Source: an uncultured Bacteroidales bacterium (GTDB lineage Bacteria > Bacteroidota > Bacteroidia > Bacteroidales > Bacteroidaceae). Taken from it: a DNA stretch of 64,000 nucleotides. The notes beneath the pieces are model-generated. The model was not told the origin of the DNA and did no database searches. It saw only the letters and a program-made list of their open reading frames with translations. The translations under genes and the position numbers were made by a program. Within the stretch, counting starts at the first letter, position 1. The number at the start of each line of letters is the position of its first letter. Shown in pieces: positions 14,494 to 24,391 of this stretch. The stretch lies in the NCBI GenBank assembly GCA_902798685.1, contig CADBXO010000003.1:62001-126000 (forward strand). The letters are read 5' to 3'.

Positions 14494-15879
14494 ATGAAAA
14501 AATCAATGTTTCTGGCAGCTGCTGCCATAGTTCTGGCAAGCTGCAGCAGCGATGAACTGATCAACAGTCCTAAGACAACCGAGGATGGTGAGACTCCTAT
14601 CGCTTTCAGCGTGGAGAAGAAGAACATCACCCGTGCTACTAACCTTGAAGAGCTTGGACACTACAATTTTGGTGTTTGGGCATACAAGATCTATGGTACA
14701 ACTTCTCAGAATGTAATGACCAATTACCTGGTAGGTTATTCCGACGGTTCAGGTAAGGGTTATGACAAGTCAGGTGCTACCACCTGGAACGGAGTTGCAG
14801 GTACTGATGTGGACCACCTTTCACCCTGGTTCTATGAGAAACTCGGAACCGAAGAGTACAGTTACAGCGGAACAGCAGGTTTCTACACGGGTTCCCAGAC
14901 TGCCTACATGTCAGCCAACCAGAATCAGTATCTGAGATATTGGGACCTTGCATACGGTACAACCGAGTTCTATGCATATGCACCTTACCGTGCAGCCGGT
15001 GTTACATTCGATTCTCACGCCAAGACCATTACAGTTGCCAATACCGCTCAGGTTGCAGGTTATGACGACGCTTCACTCCAGGAGTTCCTCTATGCCGGAG
15101 CCGAGGCAATCAACGCCGACAAGAAGGATATAATGCTCAACTTCAAGCATCTGGGTGCTCAGGTAAGCCTGCGTTTCTACGAGAGCGTACGCGGTTACAA
15201 GGTTGAGATCATCGATGTCACTACTACCGACAACGGCATTCAGGCTACACCTGCCAAGAAGGATGACACGGCAACACCTGCCTACACAAAGGACAACTAT
15301 TATACAGACTGCGGTGCAGTCATCGATTATTCATCGAACATTGATGCTCCTGTGGCAACAGTTGACTTTACCGGTGCCAACACTACCGATGACAACCTGG
15401 TATTCCAGATTCCCGGAACCGGGAACGGTCTTTCTCCCTTCACGGCTCCCGTTACCGGCGTAAATTACAATGTAATACCCGCCGATATCAACTCTACCAC
15501 TCAGACATATGCAGTATCACCCACAATCTACTACCCCGTAGCTCAGCCCAAGGACAGCGAGACAGGTTTCACCTTCCACGTTTCATACAAGCTGATTGCC
15601 GAGGATAACGGTGAGGAGATCACTGTAAATGATGCACGTGTATACGTACCCGCCAACGTAGTTGTAGGCAGTGACACTACCTTCATCGCAGCTTGGCAGC
15701 CCAACACCAAGTACACTTACACATTCAAGATCACCGAGAACTCAACAGGAACAACCGATCCTGGCAGCACCGTGATTGATGTAGACGATCCCGTAGTTCC
15801 GGCCAATCCTACAGTATATCCTATAGTCTTTGATGGTGCAACCATCACAGATTACACTGCTAATGAAAACGAGTATTAA
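14494..15879 (+). CDS. Fimbrillin-family lipoprotein 1 (possible main pilus subunit)
   Basis: A 461-residue fimbrillin (Mfa-like_1 type). It has a signal peptide with LASC (Cys17), then I-T-R-A with Arg47, where a trypsin-like protease would remove the N-terminal segment as in P. gingivalis FimA. The core motif reads IMLNFKHLGAQVSLRFYES near residue 210, and the domain closes with KYTYTFKITE near 410. After that comes a Thr/Pro/Val-rich tail of about 50 residues ending at Tyr, not seen in the other subunits. Being the first fimbrillin of the operon and a single-domain protein, it is a reasonable candidate for the major stalk subunit. It follows DUF5119 by 30 bases and overlaps the next gene by 17. 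Confidence 0.8.
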   Translation: MKKSMFLAAAAIVLASCSSDELINSPKTTEDGETPIAFSVEKKNITRATNLEELGHYNFGVWAYKIYGTTSQNVMTNYLVGYSDGSGKGYDKSGATTWNGVAGTDVDHLSPWFYEKLGTEEYSYSGTAGFYTGSQTAYMSANQNQYLRYWDLAYGTTEFYAYAPYRAAGVTFDSHAKTITVANTAQVAGYDDASLQEFLYAGAEAINADKKDIMLNFKHLGAQVSLRFYESVRGYKVEIIDVTTTDNGIQATPAKKDDTATPAYTKDNYYTDCGAVIDYSSNIDAPVATVDFTGANTTDDNLVFQIPGTGNGLSPFTAPVTGVNYNVIPADINSTTQTYAVSPTIYYPVAQPKDSETGFTFHVSYKLIAEDNGEEITVNDARVYVPANVVVGSDTTFIAAWQPNTKYTYTFKITENSTGTTDPGSTVIDVDDPVVPANPTVYPIVFDGATITDYTANENEY

Positions 15880-17140
15880 TCATAAGAACAACTTAAAGTG
15901 GTGGATCGGCGCAATCCTTTGTGCCGGTCTCACTGCCTGTTCCTTTGATTCAACCATCCAGCCGGAGCCTGAATACGAGGGTGATGTGCCCATGCAGTTC
16001 TTCCAGGCTGCAATGACCACTCCCGTAACCCGTGCCGTGACCGCCAACTATCTTACCCAGGGATTCATGGTAAGCTGTTGGAAAGGATTCGGAGGGAGCA
16101 GGGAATACACCGTCATGGACCGATATGAGGTAAGGTATAATGTGGATACATGGTCCAATCTGTCCAGATGGGATTATGTAGGCACCACATCCGACGGCTA
16201 TTACAAGGATCAGGCGCAGCGCTATTGGGATTCCAATTCATTCCCGTACCGTTTCTATGCGCTGAGCCCCTGTCCGCCCCATGCCGAAATATCCGGTTTC
16301 AGCCTGACACCGCAGAACCTGACCATTCCCTCATCGGTCTCATTCATCTACCAGACATGCAGTAACGGTGTGCTTTCGGCCGGTGCCGAGCCTTACATGC
16401 CCGCTCAGGTAGAGTGTCCCGACGGCACCAACAACTCCGATACGGACCTGCTTAACGGTAATACCCTGATAAGCAAGGACCGCTCCTGGAACGGTGCCTC
16501 CACCTTGTATGACCGTTATGTGGCACTTCCGTTCCATCATATCACATCCAAGGTGCGTTTTGCCGTCTACAACACCTACCGCAAGGAGACCCCTGAAGAC
16601 TTCCACATTTATAATATCAAGGTGAAAGCCGTCTCGGCCGACTTCATAACAGAGGGTAAGGGTTATACCGCCGACCTTGCAAACAGCGATATGCTTAACG
16701 GAACGTTCACCGAGACCGTTAAGGCTGCCAATGACGCCGAAAGGATACTCCTTCAGACCGACAACACCAAGAAGGGAAACCTGAACACCGCAGTCGACAG
16801 GGCTCACGCCTATTACTGCGAATGCCCCGACGGCATGCTGCAGATACCGCAGACGGGAGTCCGCATGACCATATCGTTCGATGTCTACGGATTGGATTAC
16901 AAGTCAGACTTTACAAGTCCTGACGGCCAGATCACCTATGACAAGGCCAGCAAGACAATCCACTACACGGATGTGCCGGTAAAAGATGACGCCATAGTCT
17001 CCTTTGACTGGGAATCAAACAACATATACACGTTCATAATGAAGATATCCGAGTTCTATCCGCTCACGATAGACTTCACGGCGGAACTCATCCCGTGGAC
17101 CGATGTGTACGGATCACTTGAAACAAACCTTGAGCAATAA
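15863..17140 (+). CDS. Fimbrillin-family lipoprotein 2
   Basis: A 425-residue fimbrillin-type lipoprotein. The ATG at 15863 is chosen because it gives a compact lipoprotein signal (LTAC, Cys26); it overlaps the upstream gene by 17 bases. V-T-R-A places Arg57 at the trimming position. The core strand reads LPFHHITSKVRFAVYNTY near residue 222, and the protein closes with IYTFIMKISEFYPLTIDFTAELIPW. It has one fimbrillin domain and no C-terminal extra module. Its place in a pilus (stalk, adaptor or tip) cannot be told from sequence. Confidence 0.78.
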   Translation: MKTSINHKNNLKWWIGAILCAGLTACSFDSTIQPEPEYEGDVPMQFFQAAMTTPVTRAVTANYLTQGFMVSCWKGFGGSREYTVMDRYEVRYNVDTWSNLSRWDYVGTTSDGYYKDQAQRYWDSNSFPYRFYALSPCPPHAEISGFSLTPQNLTIPSSVSFIYQTCSNGVLSAGAEPYMPAQVECPDGTNNSDTDLLNGNTLISKDRSWNGASTLYDRYVALPFHHITSKVRFAVYNTYRKETPEDFHIYNIKVKAVSADFITEGKGYTADLANSDMLNGTFTETVKAANDAERILLQTDNTKKGNLNTAVDRAHAYYCECPDGMLQIPQTGVRMTISFDVYGLDYKSDFTSPDGQITYDKASKTIHYTDVPVKDDAIVSFDWESNNIYTFIMKISEFYPLTIDFTAELIPWTDVYGSLETNLEQ

Positions 17141-17158
17141 TAAAAAACAAACATAACA

Positions 17159-19270
17159 ATGAAAGTCCTTTTCCGATCGCTGACTTTAGCCGCATTATTT
17201 GCAGCATCAGCATGTTCAAATGAAATCGTTAACGAGATCGAGGAAATCGATCCCAGCAGCAAGACTGCAATCTCATTCTCCGTTGAGGAGAACAGTGCTC
17301 ACATGACACGTGCCGGTTTCACCGCATCGACAAAGATCGCCATGCGTATAAAGAGTGAAAACGGAGCAGCCGCCAAGTACACCCGTACCGTCGCTACAGC
17401 ATCGGCTGCCGTTTCCGGTAAGGAGTATTCTGACATCACCACCGACGGAGCTTATATCCGTTACTGGGACGATGCTTTCGGCCGTGCCGCAAAACTTTCA
17501 GTATTTGCCCTGGCAGTACCCGACAAGACCGATGTGGTGAACAACGGAAAGAGTGTCGAGGAGAAACTGACCTCAGGAGGCGACGGCTGGTTCACAGAGG
17601 CTACGGAGAATGAAAAGATAAACTGGATGGTTTCAACCACCCAGACTGCCGCAACCATTGCAAATGAGGACCTGACCTACAGCAACAACATCAAAGAGGG
17701 CGGCCAGAACGGTGTTTACAAGTACGATTTCACAACTGAGAAATATCCGGTATACAGCGCAGACCTTGAAGACGGTCAGATGAAGTTCCGCCTCAGAGAC
17801 ATTGCCGATGTAACCGGCCCCGGCAAGTTTGACAAGGGACACCTTATATTCAACCATGCACTGAGCCGTATCACCGTCAACCTGGTTAAAGGTGCGGGAT
17901 TCGAAGGTGCAGGATCGTTCCAGTTCGCCAGCGGAACCAACGTACAGGTTCTGAACGTTCCCGTATCGGGTGGCCTTGACCTCAGTGCAGGCACATGGTC
18001 AGACGTAAACAGTGATGACATTGACAAGATGGTTTCACTTACCCCCGCAGCAGGAGTAGCATACTCCCTGATGGCCCAGATCCTTCCTGATTACGAAATC
18101 AGCAAAACATCGGTCACAAATCTGCTGTCATTCACCATCGATAACAACACTTACTACATCACACAGGCTCAGATGTATGACGCCTTGAAGAATGCTGTCA
18201 CCAATGACGGCACCAAGATTACCATGGCGCAGGGTTCGAACTATATCTTCCAGATAACTGTAAACAAGACCCAGATTGCAAACGTTACTGCAGTGGTTGA
18301 GCCTTGGGTTGATGTTACATCCGCCGTTTGGGAGCCTTCAAACGCCCGTATCACTCTCAATAGCATTTATGACTCTCAGTCTGGTGAATCCAGCACGAAT
18401 TTTGATCTGTACCGCCTGCTTGACGAGAGCCCTACAATTTCTGATTCCTATGTAGGTAAGAACTGGGGCGGTGACTATACCGATAAGGCTTCCAGCCTGA
18501 CCGTTAACGGTAACGGCGGCTGGGATACCGACTGGTACTTTGATAACAACAAGTCATACTATCACTTCCGTACGGTAAATAAAGACACTGCGGTTGTTAC
18601 CTCTGCAGACCAGGACTATTTTGAAATCCATGCCGGTCCTGAAGGATCTACCGATCCTCACTGGGGCGCTCCCATGACTCAGGAGCCCGTCTATGATGTC
18701 GCAAAGGGATATGAAGATGCCCTTTCACCTGCTATAGGTGCCACCAAGTCAAATATCAATATCACCGACCAGCATATGTTGAGTAAGGTCATTGTAAATC
18801 TGCAGACCACTGACGGTGCCGACCAGGTTGACTTTACAGGCAGCAAGGTATACATAACCCAGATCCATAAAGAGGGACAGGTTCAGATGGGTAACGGTCT
18901 GATTACTCCTACAGGAACACCCGGTCAGTTGACGATGGATGGCAATGCAGCCGGAACTCAGTTTACCTATGCCGTAGTTCCCCAGGCTCTTGTACGTGGC
19001 AGCAACGATGACGACTATGTAGGAATCACCATCGTTACAGGTGACAACAACCAGTATTACATCGTAAAGAAACTGAGTGAGATTGTCGCTACCTCCGTTG
19101 ACAATGAGAAGAACCAGGCACAGGGCGCAGCTATTACCCGCTGGTATCCCGGTCACACATACGAGTACACATTCACACTCAAGAAGGCTGCTATTGACAA
19201 GGTTACCTGCACCGTTCAGGGCTGGGTAAATGTCGTAGCCGATAACAAGGAAATTTCTCTCGAAGACTGA
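17159..19270 (+). CDS. Fimbrillin-family lipoprotein 3, two tandem fimbrillin domains
   Basis: A 703-residue lipoprotein (SAC, Cys19) with M-T-R-A (Arg51). Two fimbrillin domains follow each other: the first has IFNHALSRITVNLVKGAG near residue 232 and closes near 380 with a VVEPWVDV segment; the second has DQHMLSKVIVNLQTTDGA near 539 and closes with YTFTLKKAAIDKVTCTVQGW. The repeat distance is about 310 residues. The layout is shared with fimbrillins 4 and 5 and points to descent from one duplicated ancestor. It may be a double-length stalk unit or a linker; this is inference. The start is 18 bases after the previous stop. Confidence 0.78.
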   Translation: MKVLFRSLTLAALFAASACSNEIVNEIEEIDPSSKTAISFSVEENSAHMTRAGFTASTKIAMRIKSENGAAAKYTRTVATASAAVSGKEYSDITTDGAYIRYWDDAFGRAAKLSVFALAVPDKTDVVNNGKSVEEKLTSGGDGWFTEATENEKINWMVSTTQTAATIANEDLTYSNNIKEGGQNGVYKYDFTTEKYPVYSADLEDGQMKFRLRDIADVTGPGKFDKGHLIFNHALSRITVNLVKGAGFEGAGSFQFASGTNVQVLNVPVSGGLDLSAGTWSDVNSDDIDKMVSLTPAAGVAYSLMAQILPDYEISKTSVTNLLSFTIDNNTYYITQAQMYDALKNAVTNDGTKITMAQGSNYIFQITVNKTQIANVTAVVEPWVDVTSAVWEPSNARITLNSIYDSQSGESSTNFDLYRLLDESPTISDSYVGKNWGGDYTDKASSLTVNGNGGWDTDWYFDNNKSYYHFRTVNKDTAVVTSADQDYFEIHAGPEGSTDPHWGAPMTQEPVYDVAKGYEDALSPAIGATKSNINITDQHMLSKVIVNLQTTDGADQVDFTGSKVYITQIHKEGQVQMGNGLITPTGTPGQLTMDGNAAGTQFTYAVVPQALVRGSNDDDYVGITIVTGDNNQYYIVKKLSEIVATSVDNEKNQAQGAAITRWYPGHTYEYTFTLKKAAIDKVTCTVQGWVNVVADNKEISLED

Positions 19271-19279
19271 TAAACCGTC

Positions 19280-21337
19280 ATGACAGGAAAGAAGATTGTT
19301 TTCTCTCTCATAACCCTGCTTGTAGCCGGACTGTGGTCCTGCACGAGTGACGAGCTGTGGGAATCACCTGACAACCGTGAGGGCGGAGCCATCGACCTGA
19401 ACGTGGGCGTGGCCAGTTCTCCCGCGGGTAGGATAGCTACGCGTGCAGGTGAACCTACGTTCTACGCCATGCAGGCCGGAACTCAGGTCAGGCTCAAGGT
19501 GGACGGTATATGGAAGAGAATATCTGAAACGGATCCTGTGAGTCAGAAGACCACTTGCCTGACGGTTGCCGCCGCTCCGGGCGCAAAGGTCAATGCCTTG
19601 TCATTCACCGAAAGCGAGTTGCTGTTCTGGGATGATTACGGCACTGGTGACCCGGACAATGCAGCAAGCCGTGCCAGCGGTCTGAAAATTCTGGGCGTGG
19701 CTGTTGACGGCAAGAGTGCCGCTCCGGCCATTGCAAACGATGCAGCCTGGGAGAACCTCGCATGGAACGTTGTTACAGACGGAACCGATGTCCTAAGCAG
19801 TGATATCATTGTCTCGAACAACCTTACGGGTTATAAGTTCGAGCAGAGAAATGATGACGCTGCCCGTAAGATGGTGTTCGTCCATCCTCTAAGCAAGATA
19901 ACCGTAAACCTCAAGGCAGGGCAGGGTTATACCCTGGGCTCCGTAGGTGCTACCACAAATAAGTTTGAGGCCGATCCTACAGTGACTCTGTCAACCGCAA
20001 CCACTCTGGCAGGCATTGCCGATCCCGACAACAACTATGTGTTGGCAACGGGTACGGTAAGCATCAAGAACGCCAATGCCACCAGTGACGGAACCAAATC
20101 CACCGTCATTGCAGGAACCACAAGCACTACCGATAACGATATTACCGTCATCAAGCAGGCAGTGGTATATCCGGGCACACAACTCGGAGCCGATGACGAT
20201 GCCGTCATAGCAGTCCTTAACGCCGATGGCAACATCTACTACATCAAGGCAAAGGAGATCCATGACGCCATCACCGCAAAAGGTGGTCACACAGATTTCA
20301 AGACTTTAGCCGGTTACAACTACATACTGAACATAACCGTCAACAAGACCGGAATCCGTGTAACAGCCACCGTCACTGATTGGGAAACCGTAAATTCCGA
20401 TGAGGTTTATCCCGTCATCAACGTCAACACCCAAGTGGGAGATGCTGGTGGCCCCGTACCCGCCGGATTTACCAGCTTCGCTTTCTGGCGCAGTGAGACC
20501 ATTGATGCCGCTTACCAGCATGAGGCCACTCCGGTCATAAACAACGACGGAACGACCGACTGGACATCGACCACAGTCCTGTACTGGACCAGTCACAGTC
20601 AGCATTACCATTTCCGCGGCATATTCCCGGCTGGTACGACGGTAACGCAGAACGCCGCCTCAAAGCAGGTGGTTGAGGTTGCCAATGCCGGTTATGATGA
20701 TTCAGCGTTCCCAAGCAATCTGATAATAGGAATGCCTGAGTTCAGCGGCAGTGACTACATGTGCGACAATGACGACCATACCCCGGTTGATATGCGTCAG
20801 GAGGGTATATGCGCCCGTACATCGGCCATAAACATGAATTTCCGCTACATGATGAGTCAGGTGGAGGTGAACGTCACTTCAAGTGACCCTCTGGATGACG
20901 ATTATGTAAACCTTACCTACTGTGAGGTGGATCTTCTGAATGTGGGTACCGCCGGCGAGATAGCCCTGAGCGACCGCAGCGCCAAGGTAACGACCGATGG
21001 CCAGACATATGCAATGAGTAATGTCGGCACCAGCAGCGTACACTACCATGACGCCATGATACCGCAGACTCTGGTCAATGCGAACAGCAGCAACAAGGTG
21101 AGATTCCGTATCACTGTGTATAAGGATGACACCCATACCGAGAGGGATATCTATTATGCCGATGTGGCTCCCATCAAGGTGAGAGCGACAGGTTCACTGA
21201 CATCGGCCCCTGTAAGTGCATGGGAGTCAGGCGTACACTACGTGTATAACCTCAAGATCACCAAAACAGAGATTAAGACGACCGCAACCCTTACCGACTG
21301 GACTACTGTCGAGGCAAGTGAGGATGTATGGTTCTGA
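19280..21337 (+). CDS. Fimbrillin-family lipoprotein 4, two tandem fimbrillin domains
   Basis: A 685-residue lipoprotein (LWSC, Cys21) with A-T-R-A (Arg55). The first domain has MVFVHPLSKITVNLKAGQGY near residue 198; the second has NFRYMMSQVEVNVTSS near 519. Each closes with an aromatic strand followed by a T-x-x-D-W motif (TVTDWETV, TLTDWTTV). The two-domain plan matches fimbrillins 3 and 5, the neighbours on either side. It starts nine bases after the previous stop. The function within the pilus is not known. Confidence 0.78.
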   Translation: MTGKKIVFSLITLLVAGLWSCTSDELWESPDNREGGAIDLNVGVASSPAGRIATRAGEPTFYAMQAGTQVRLKVDGIWKRISETDPVSQKTTCLTVAAAPGAKVNALSFTESELLFWDDYGTGDPDNAASRASGLKILGVAVDGKSAAPAIANDAAWENLAWNVVTDGTDVLSSDIIVSNNLTGYKFEQRNDDAARKMVFVHPLSKITVNLKAGQGYTLGSVGATTNKFEADPTVTLSTATTLAGIADPDNNYVLATGTVSIKNANATSDGTKSTVIAGTTSTTDNDITVIKQAVVYPGTQLGADDDAVIAVLNADGNIYYIKAKEIHDAITAKGGHTDFKTLAGYNYILNITVNKTGIRVTATVTDWETVNSDEVYPVINVNTQVGDAGGPVPAGFTSFAFWRSETIDAAYQHEATPVINNDGTTDWTSTTVLYWTSHSQHYHFRGIFPAGTTVTQNAASKQVVEVANAGYDDSAFPSNLIIGMPEFSGSDYMCDNDDHTPVDMRQEGICARTSAINMNFRYMMSQVEVNVTSSDPLDDDYVNLTYCEVDLLNVGTAGEIALSDRSAKVTTDGQTYAMSNVGTSSVHYHDAMIPQTLVNANSSNKVRFRITVYKDDTHTERDIYYADVAPIKVRATGSLTSAPVSAWESGVHYVYNLKITKTEIKTTATLTDWTTVEASEDVWF

Positions 21338-21357
21338 AATAATTGAAGACTGATAAA

Positions 21358-23208
21358 ATGACATTCAAAAAGTATATAGCACTTTCTGTTTCAGCACTGC
21401 TCCTGATGGGCTGCAGCGGTGTGGGAACCGGTATTGACACTCCTCAGGAGAGTCTGCCGCTGGTTCTGGAACCGACACTGTCCGGCAGCAGGATCGTGAC
21501 ACGAGCCGTGGGCGGTGCGTTTGAGACAGATGACGAGCTGCTCTGTTATGTCCGTCACGTCATTGATGACAACGGAGATTACAACAATGTGCATGCCAAG
21601 CTGGTTACCGTCATAAACGGTCAGCCTACCGGGCCTCTCTATTGGGATGATTTCAGCAACTCCGCAACAGCTGCGACCGACCTTCGTACAGCTGGTCACG
21701 GTCTGCATACTTTCTACGGTTATTGCTATAACGGAGGCACACCGTCAACCGCTCTGATCCAGGGAACCGGCGTCCTGGGATGGACGACATCCGCCGACCA
21801 GCGTTCGGCCAGCACCCTGAAGGCCAATGACCTGCTGTGGTCTCCCAGCCAGACGATGGTTACATACAACCACGCCCGTAACGCACACGGCACGCTGACC
21901 GTTCCCTACAGTCATGCCATGAGCAAGTTCACCATAGTACTGGTAGCAGGCGATGGCTTTGTGGCCAGTGACCTGACAAGTGCGACTGTAACCCTAAGCG
22001 GAATGAACCTGACCGGTACATTCACTGCAACCACAGGTGATGTGGCAGCCAGCGGCACCACAACAGTAAAGATGTATGCCGGTGCGTCATCAACTACCGC
22101 GCAGAGCCTGCCTTGCCGTTCATATGAGGCAGTATCAGTGCCTAAGGTAGCCCTGACTTCAGGAAACCTCTTGGCCGATGCAATTAACGTAGGTGGAAAT
22201 GACTACCGCATCCTTCTGACCGATGACATCATCTCAGCCTGGTCTTCAGGCATTGCAACCGGAAAGAGCATGAGCGGTGTGAACTACAAGCTGACCGTAG
22301 TGCTGAACAAGCAGGAGATAACTTTGATAGCAACCCTTGCCGACTGGACCGATGTAAGCGCATCGGGCACGGGACTGATCAACTTCAGTGCCGATGTCAA
22401 GACCATCGACAAGAACAATGCCGCAGCCATCACCACAGGCAACTCGTTCTCACTCTGGATGACAAAGAATCTGAGCAGCGTAGGTTCCATCGCTACCACA
22501 TCGGAGTTTGACGGAACCAAGTTCGTGAATACTCCCGTCATCTACTGGCCCAACGGCTCGGACAGCTACTACTTCCGCGCTCTGGCTCAGAAGACCGACC
22601 TCAAGGCACTTGACGCCGTTGCAACAAATGCCGTAAGTCAGGGAACCGACCTGTTGTGGGGAACCACATCGGCCCATGTAGGTACCGAGGAGAATGGTAC
22701 TACCACTCATAACTATGCTGCAGGCGCCGCCATCAATCCCCGTACGGGTGATGTGCCCCTTACCTTCAGCCACGTTATGAGCAATGTGGTCATCAACCTG
22801 GAGACAAGCTCCGATGCAAGTGCAGTTGACCTGACCGGTGCCAAGGTATCACTGACCAACCTTTACAATGACGGAACAGTGGATATCGCTACAGGTGAGG
22901 TAACCGAAGGCAGTACCAAGGCCGCAAGACCGGTCGATGAGGTGACAGACTTTGACAACCTTATCATGGTGCCCCAGACTCTTGCCGACGATGCAAGACT
23001 GATAGTCGAACTTGCCGACGGTACCACATACTCGCTCAAACTGAATGAGTGTGTTGACGGCAGCTCCGATCCCGTTTCGGAGTGGGAGAGCGGCCAGCGT
23101 TACACATATACCATAAGTGTAAAGAAGGAACAGATAAAGTTCCGTGCATTGATCAACGACTGGGTGGCCAACACCGGAAGCGGCAATGCAACGCTTGATT
23201 GGGATTAA
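21358..23208 (+). CDS. Fimbrillin-family lipoprotein 5, two tandem fimbrillin domains
   Basis: A 616-residue lipoprotein (LLMGC, Cys19) with V-T-R-A (Arg49). The ATG at 21358 is preferred over an in-frame TTG five codons earlier because it starts the signal peptide directly. The first domain has VPYSHAMSKFTIVLVAGDGF near residue 182 and closes with TLADWTDV; the second has FSHVMSNVVINLETSSDA near 470 and closes with RALINDWV. It is the third of three neighbouring two-domain subunits. The next gene begins one base after its stop. Confidence 0.78.
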   Translation: MTFKKYIALSVSALLLMGCSGVGTGIDTPQESLPLVLEPTLSGSRIVTRAVGGAFETDDELLCYVRHVIDDNGDYNNVHAKLVTVINGQPTGPLYWDDFSNSATAATDLRTAGHGLHTFYGYCYNGGTPSTALIQGTGVLGWTTSADQRSASTLKANDLLWSPSQTMVTYNHARNAHGTLTVPYSHAMSKFTIVLVAGDGFVASDLTSATVTLSGMNLTGTFTATTGDVAASGTTTVKMYAGASSTTAQSLPCRSYEAVSVPKVALTSGNLLADAINVGGNDYRILLTDDIISAWSSGIATGKSMSGVNYKLTVVLNKQEITLIATLADWTDVSASGTGLINFSADVKTIDKNNAAAITTGNSFSLWMTKNLSSVGSIATTSEFDGTKFVNTPVIYWPNGSDSYYFRALAQKTDLKALDAVATNAVSQGTDLLWGTTSAHVGTEENGTTTHNYAAGAAINPRTGDVPLTFSHVMSNVVINLETSSDASAVDLTGAKVSLTNLYNDGTVDIATGEVTEGSTKAARPVDEVTDFDNLIMVPQTLADDARLIVELADGTTYSLKLNECVDGSSDPVSEWESGQRYTYTISVKKEQIKFRALINDWVANTGSGNATLDWD

Positions 23209-23209
23209 G

Positions 23210-24385
23210 ATGAGAAAAGGTCTGTTTTACATAGCCATAGCAGCGGTCCTGGGCGGATGCTCCGGACAGGATGTTCATGAGATTGCTCCCGAGCAGTCGG
23301 GCCGTATGCCCGTGCTCTTCTCGGTGGGCAATACCGAGACAATCGTGACCCGTGCATCGGCCTCATACATGCCGCGTGACGGTCGTTTTGTCTGCTCCAT
23401 GTTCTTCCATGCAGGTGCCACCGATACCAACGACTCTCCGTTCTATACCGGCGCGCCCTCATCGGACATAACCATGACCACCACATGGCTCAAGATAAAC
23501 AACGCCACAGGAAACGCCGTTTACTGGAACCGTCTTTATGACAACTCCGTGGCGACCGATATGTTCGGCTTTGACGAGACAGCCAAATGTCTCTACTGGC
23601 AGAACCGTAAGAACCATGTATTCCTGGCTCTGGCCGATTACAACAAGCTGGATACCGATGACGGCTCCGACAGCGGAACCCTGAGGATCTATCCCGATGT
23701 CACCGAGAAGAACCGCAACAAGTACATGCTCGCTTATGACCTTACCAGAGGTGACAAGACAAGCATGAGCCAGCAGCCCGATCCCATCCAGGCCTTGGAG
23801 ACCGCACATCCTACGGGTTACACCCCCGAGGCCAACCGTGTAAGACTGTTCTTCAAGCACCAGTTCTCACAGATACAGGTGAACCTGAAGAACGCCAAGG
23901 ATGCATCGGTCGAGATAGACGAGAGCCTTATCGAGAAGGTGGAACTTCTGGGTGTGAGCGAGACCGGTTATGTGGCTTACTGCATCGAACCTGACGGAAC
24001 CGTTCCCGCAACGGTAGCCGAGACAGTCAATGTGGACGACCCCAAGTATGCCGCCACCAAGAGGGACAACCCCTTCGGCTCATCCTTCAATATGTTCGTA
24101 CGCAGCACACCTGCCACCGGATACCTGAAGTCCTTCGAGGCTATCGCGTTCGGCACACTGCAGGCTATACGAATCACATGGAAGGAGTCCGATGCCCAGG
24201 ACGCCGTAAAGCATGTGGCCACGTTCAAGGGTCTTGACGCCACGCACAAGTCCCTTACCAGCGGCCGCAAATATATCTACAACATAGAGTTGCGCCGTAG
24301 TCTGATTGCCCAGGTTACGGTACAGATAGCTCCGTGGGAGACTGATGACACCGATTATCAGGCCGACGGCACTATACAGGATTGA
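23210..24385 (+). CDS. Fimbrillin-family lipoprotein 6
   Basis: A 391-residue lipoprotein (LGGC, Cys17) with V-T-R-A (Arg48). The ATG at 23210 begins the signal peptide; the eight extra upstream codons would lie inside the preceding gene. It has one fimbrillin domain, with LFFKHQFSQIQVNLKNAKDA near residue 208, closing in KYIYNIELRRSLIAQVTVQI and a short acidic tail. There is no extra C-terminal module. Probably a pilus component or surface lipoprotein; its position is unknown. Confidence 0.78.
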   Translation: MRKGLFYIAIAAVLGGCSGQDVHEIAPEQSGRMPVLFSVGNTETIVTRASASYMPRDGRFVCSMFFHAGATDTNDSPFYTGAPSSDITMTTTWLKINNATGNAVYWNRLYDNSVATDMFGFDETAKCLYWQNRKNHVFLALADYNKLDTDDGSDSGTLRIYPDVTEKNRNKYMLAYDLTRGDKTSMSQQPDPIQALETAHPTGYTPEANRVRLFFKHQFSQIQVNLKNAKDASVEIDESLIEKVELLGVSETGYVAYCIEPDGTVPATVAETVNVDDPKYAATKRDNPFGSSFNMFVRSTPATGYLKSFEAIAFGTLQAIRITWKESDAQDAVKHVATFKGLDATHKSLTSGRKYIYNIELRRSLIAQVTVQIAPWETDDTDYQADGTIQD

Positions 24386-24391
24386 TAAAAG

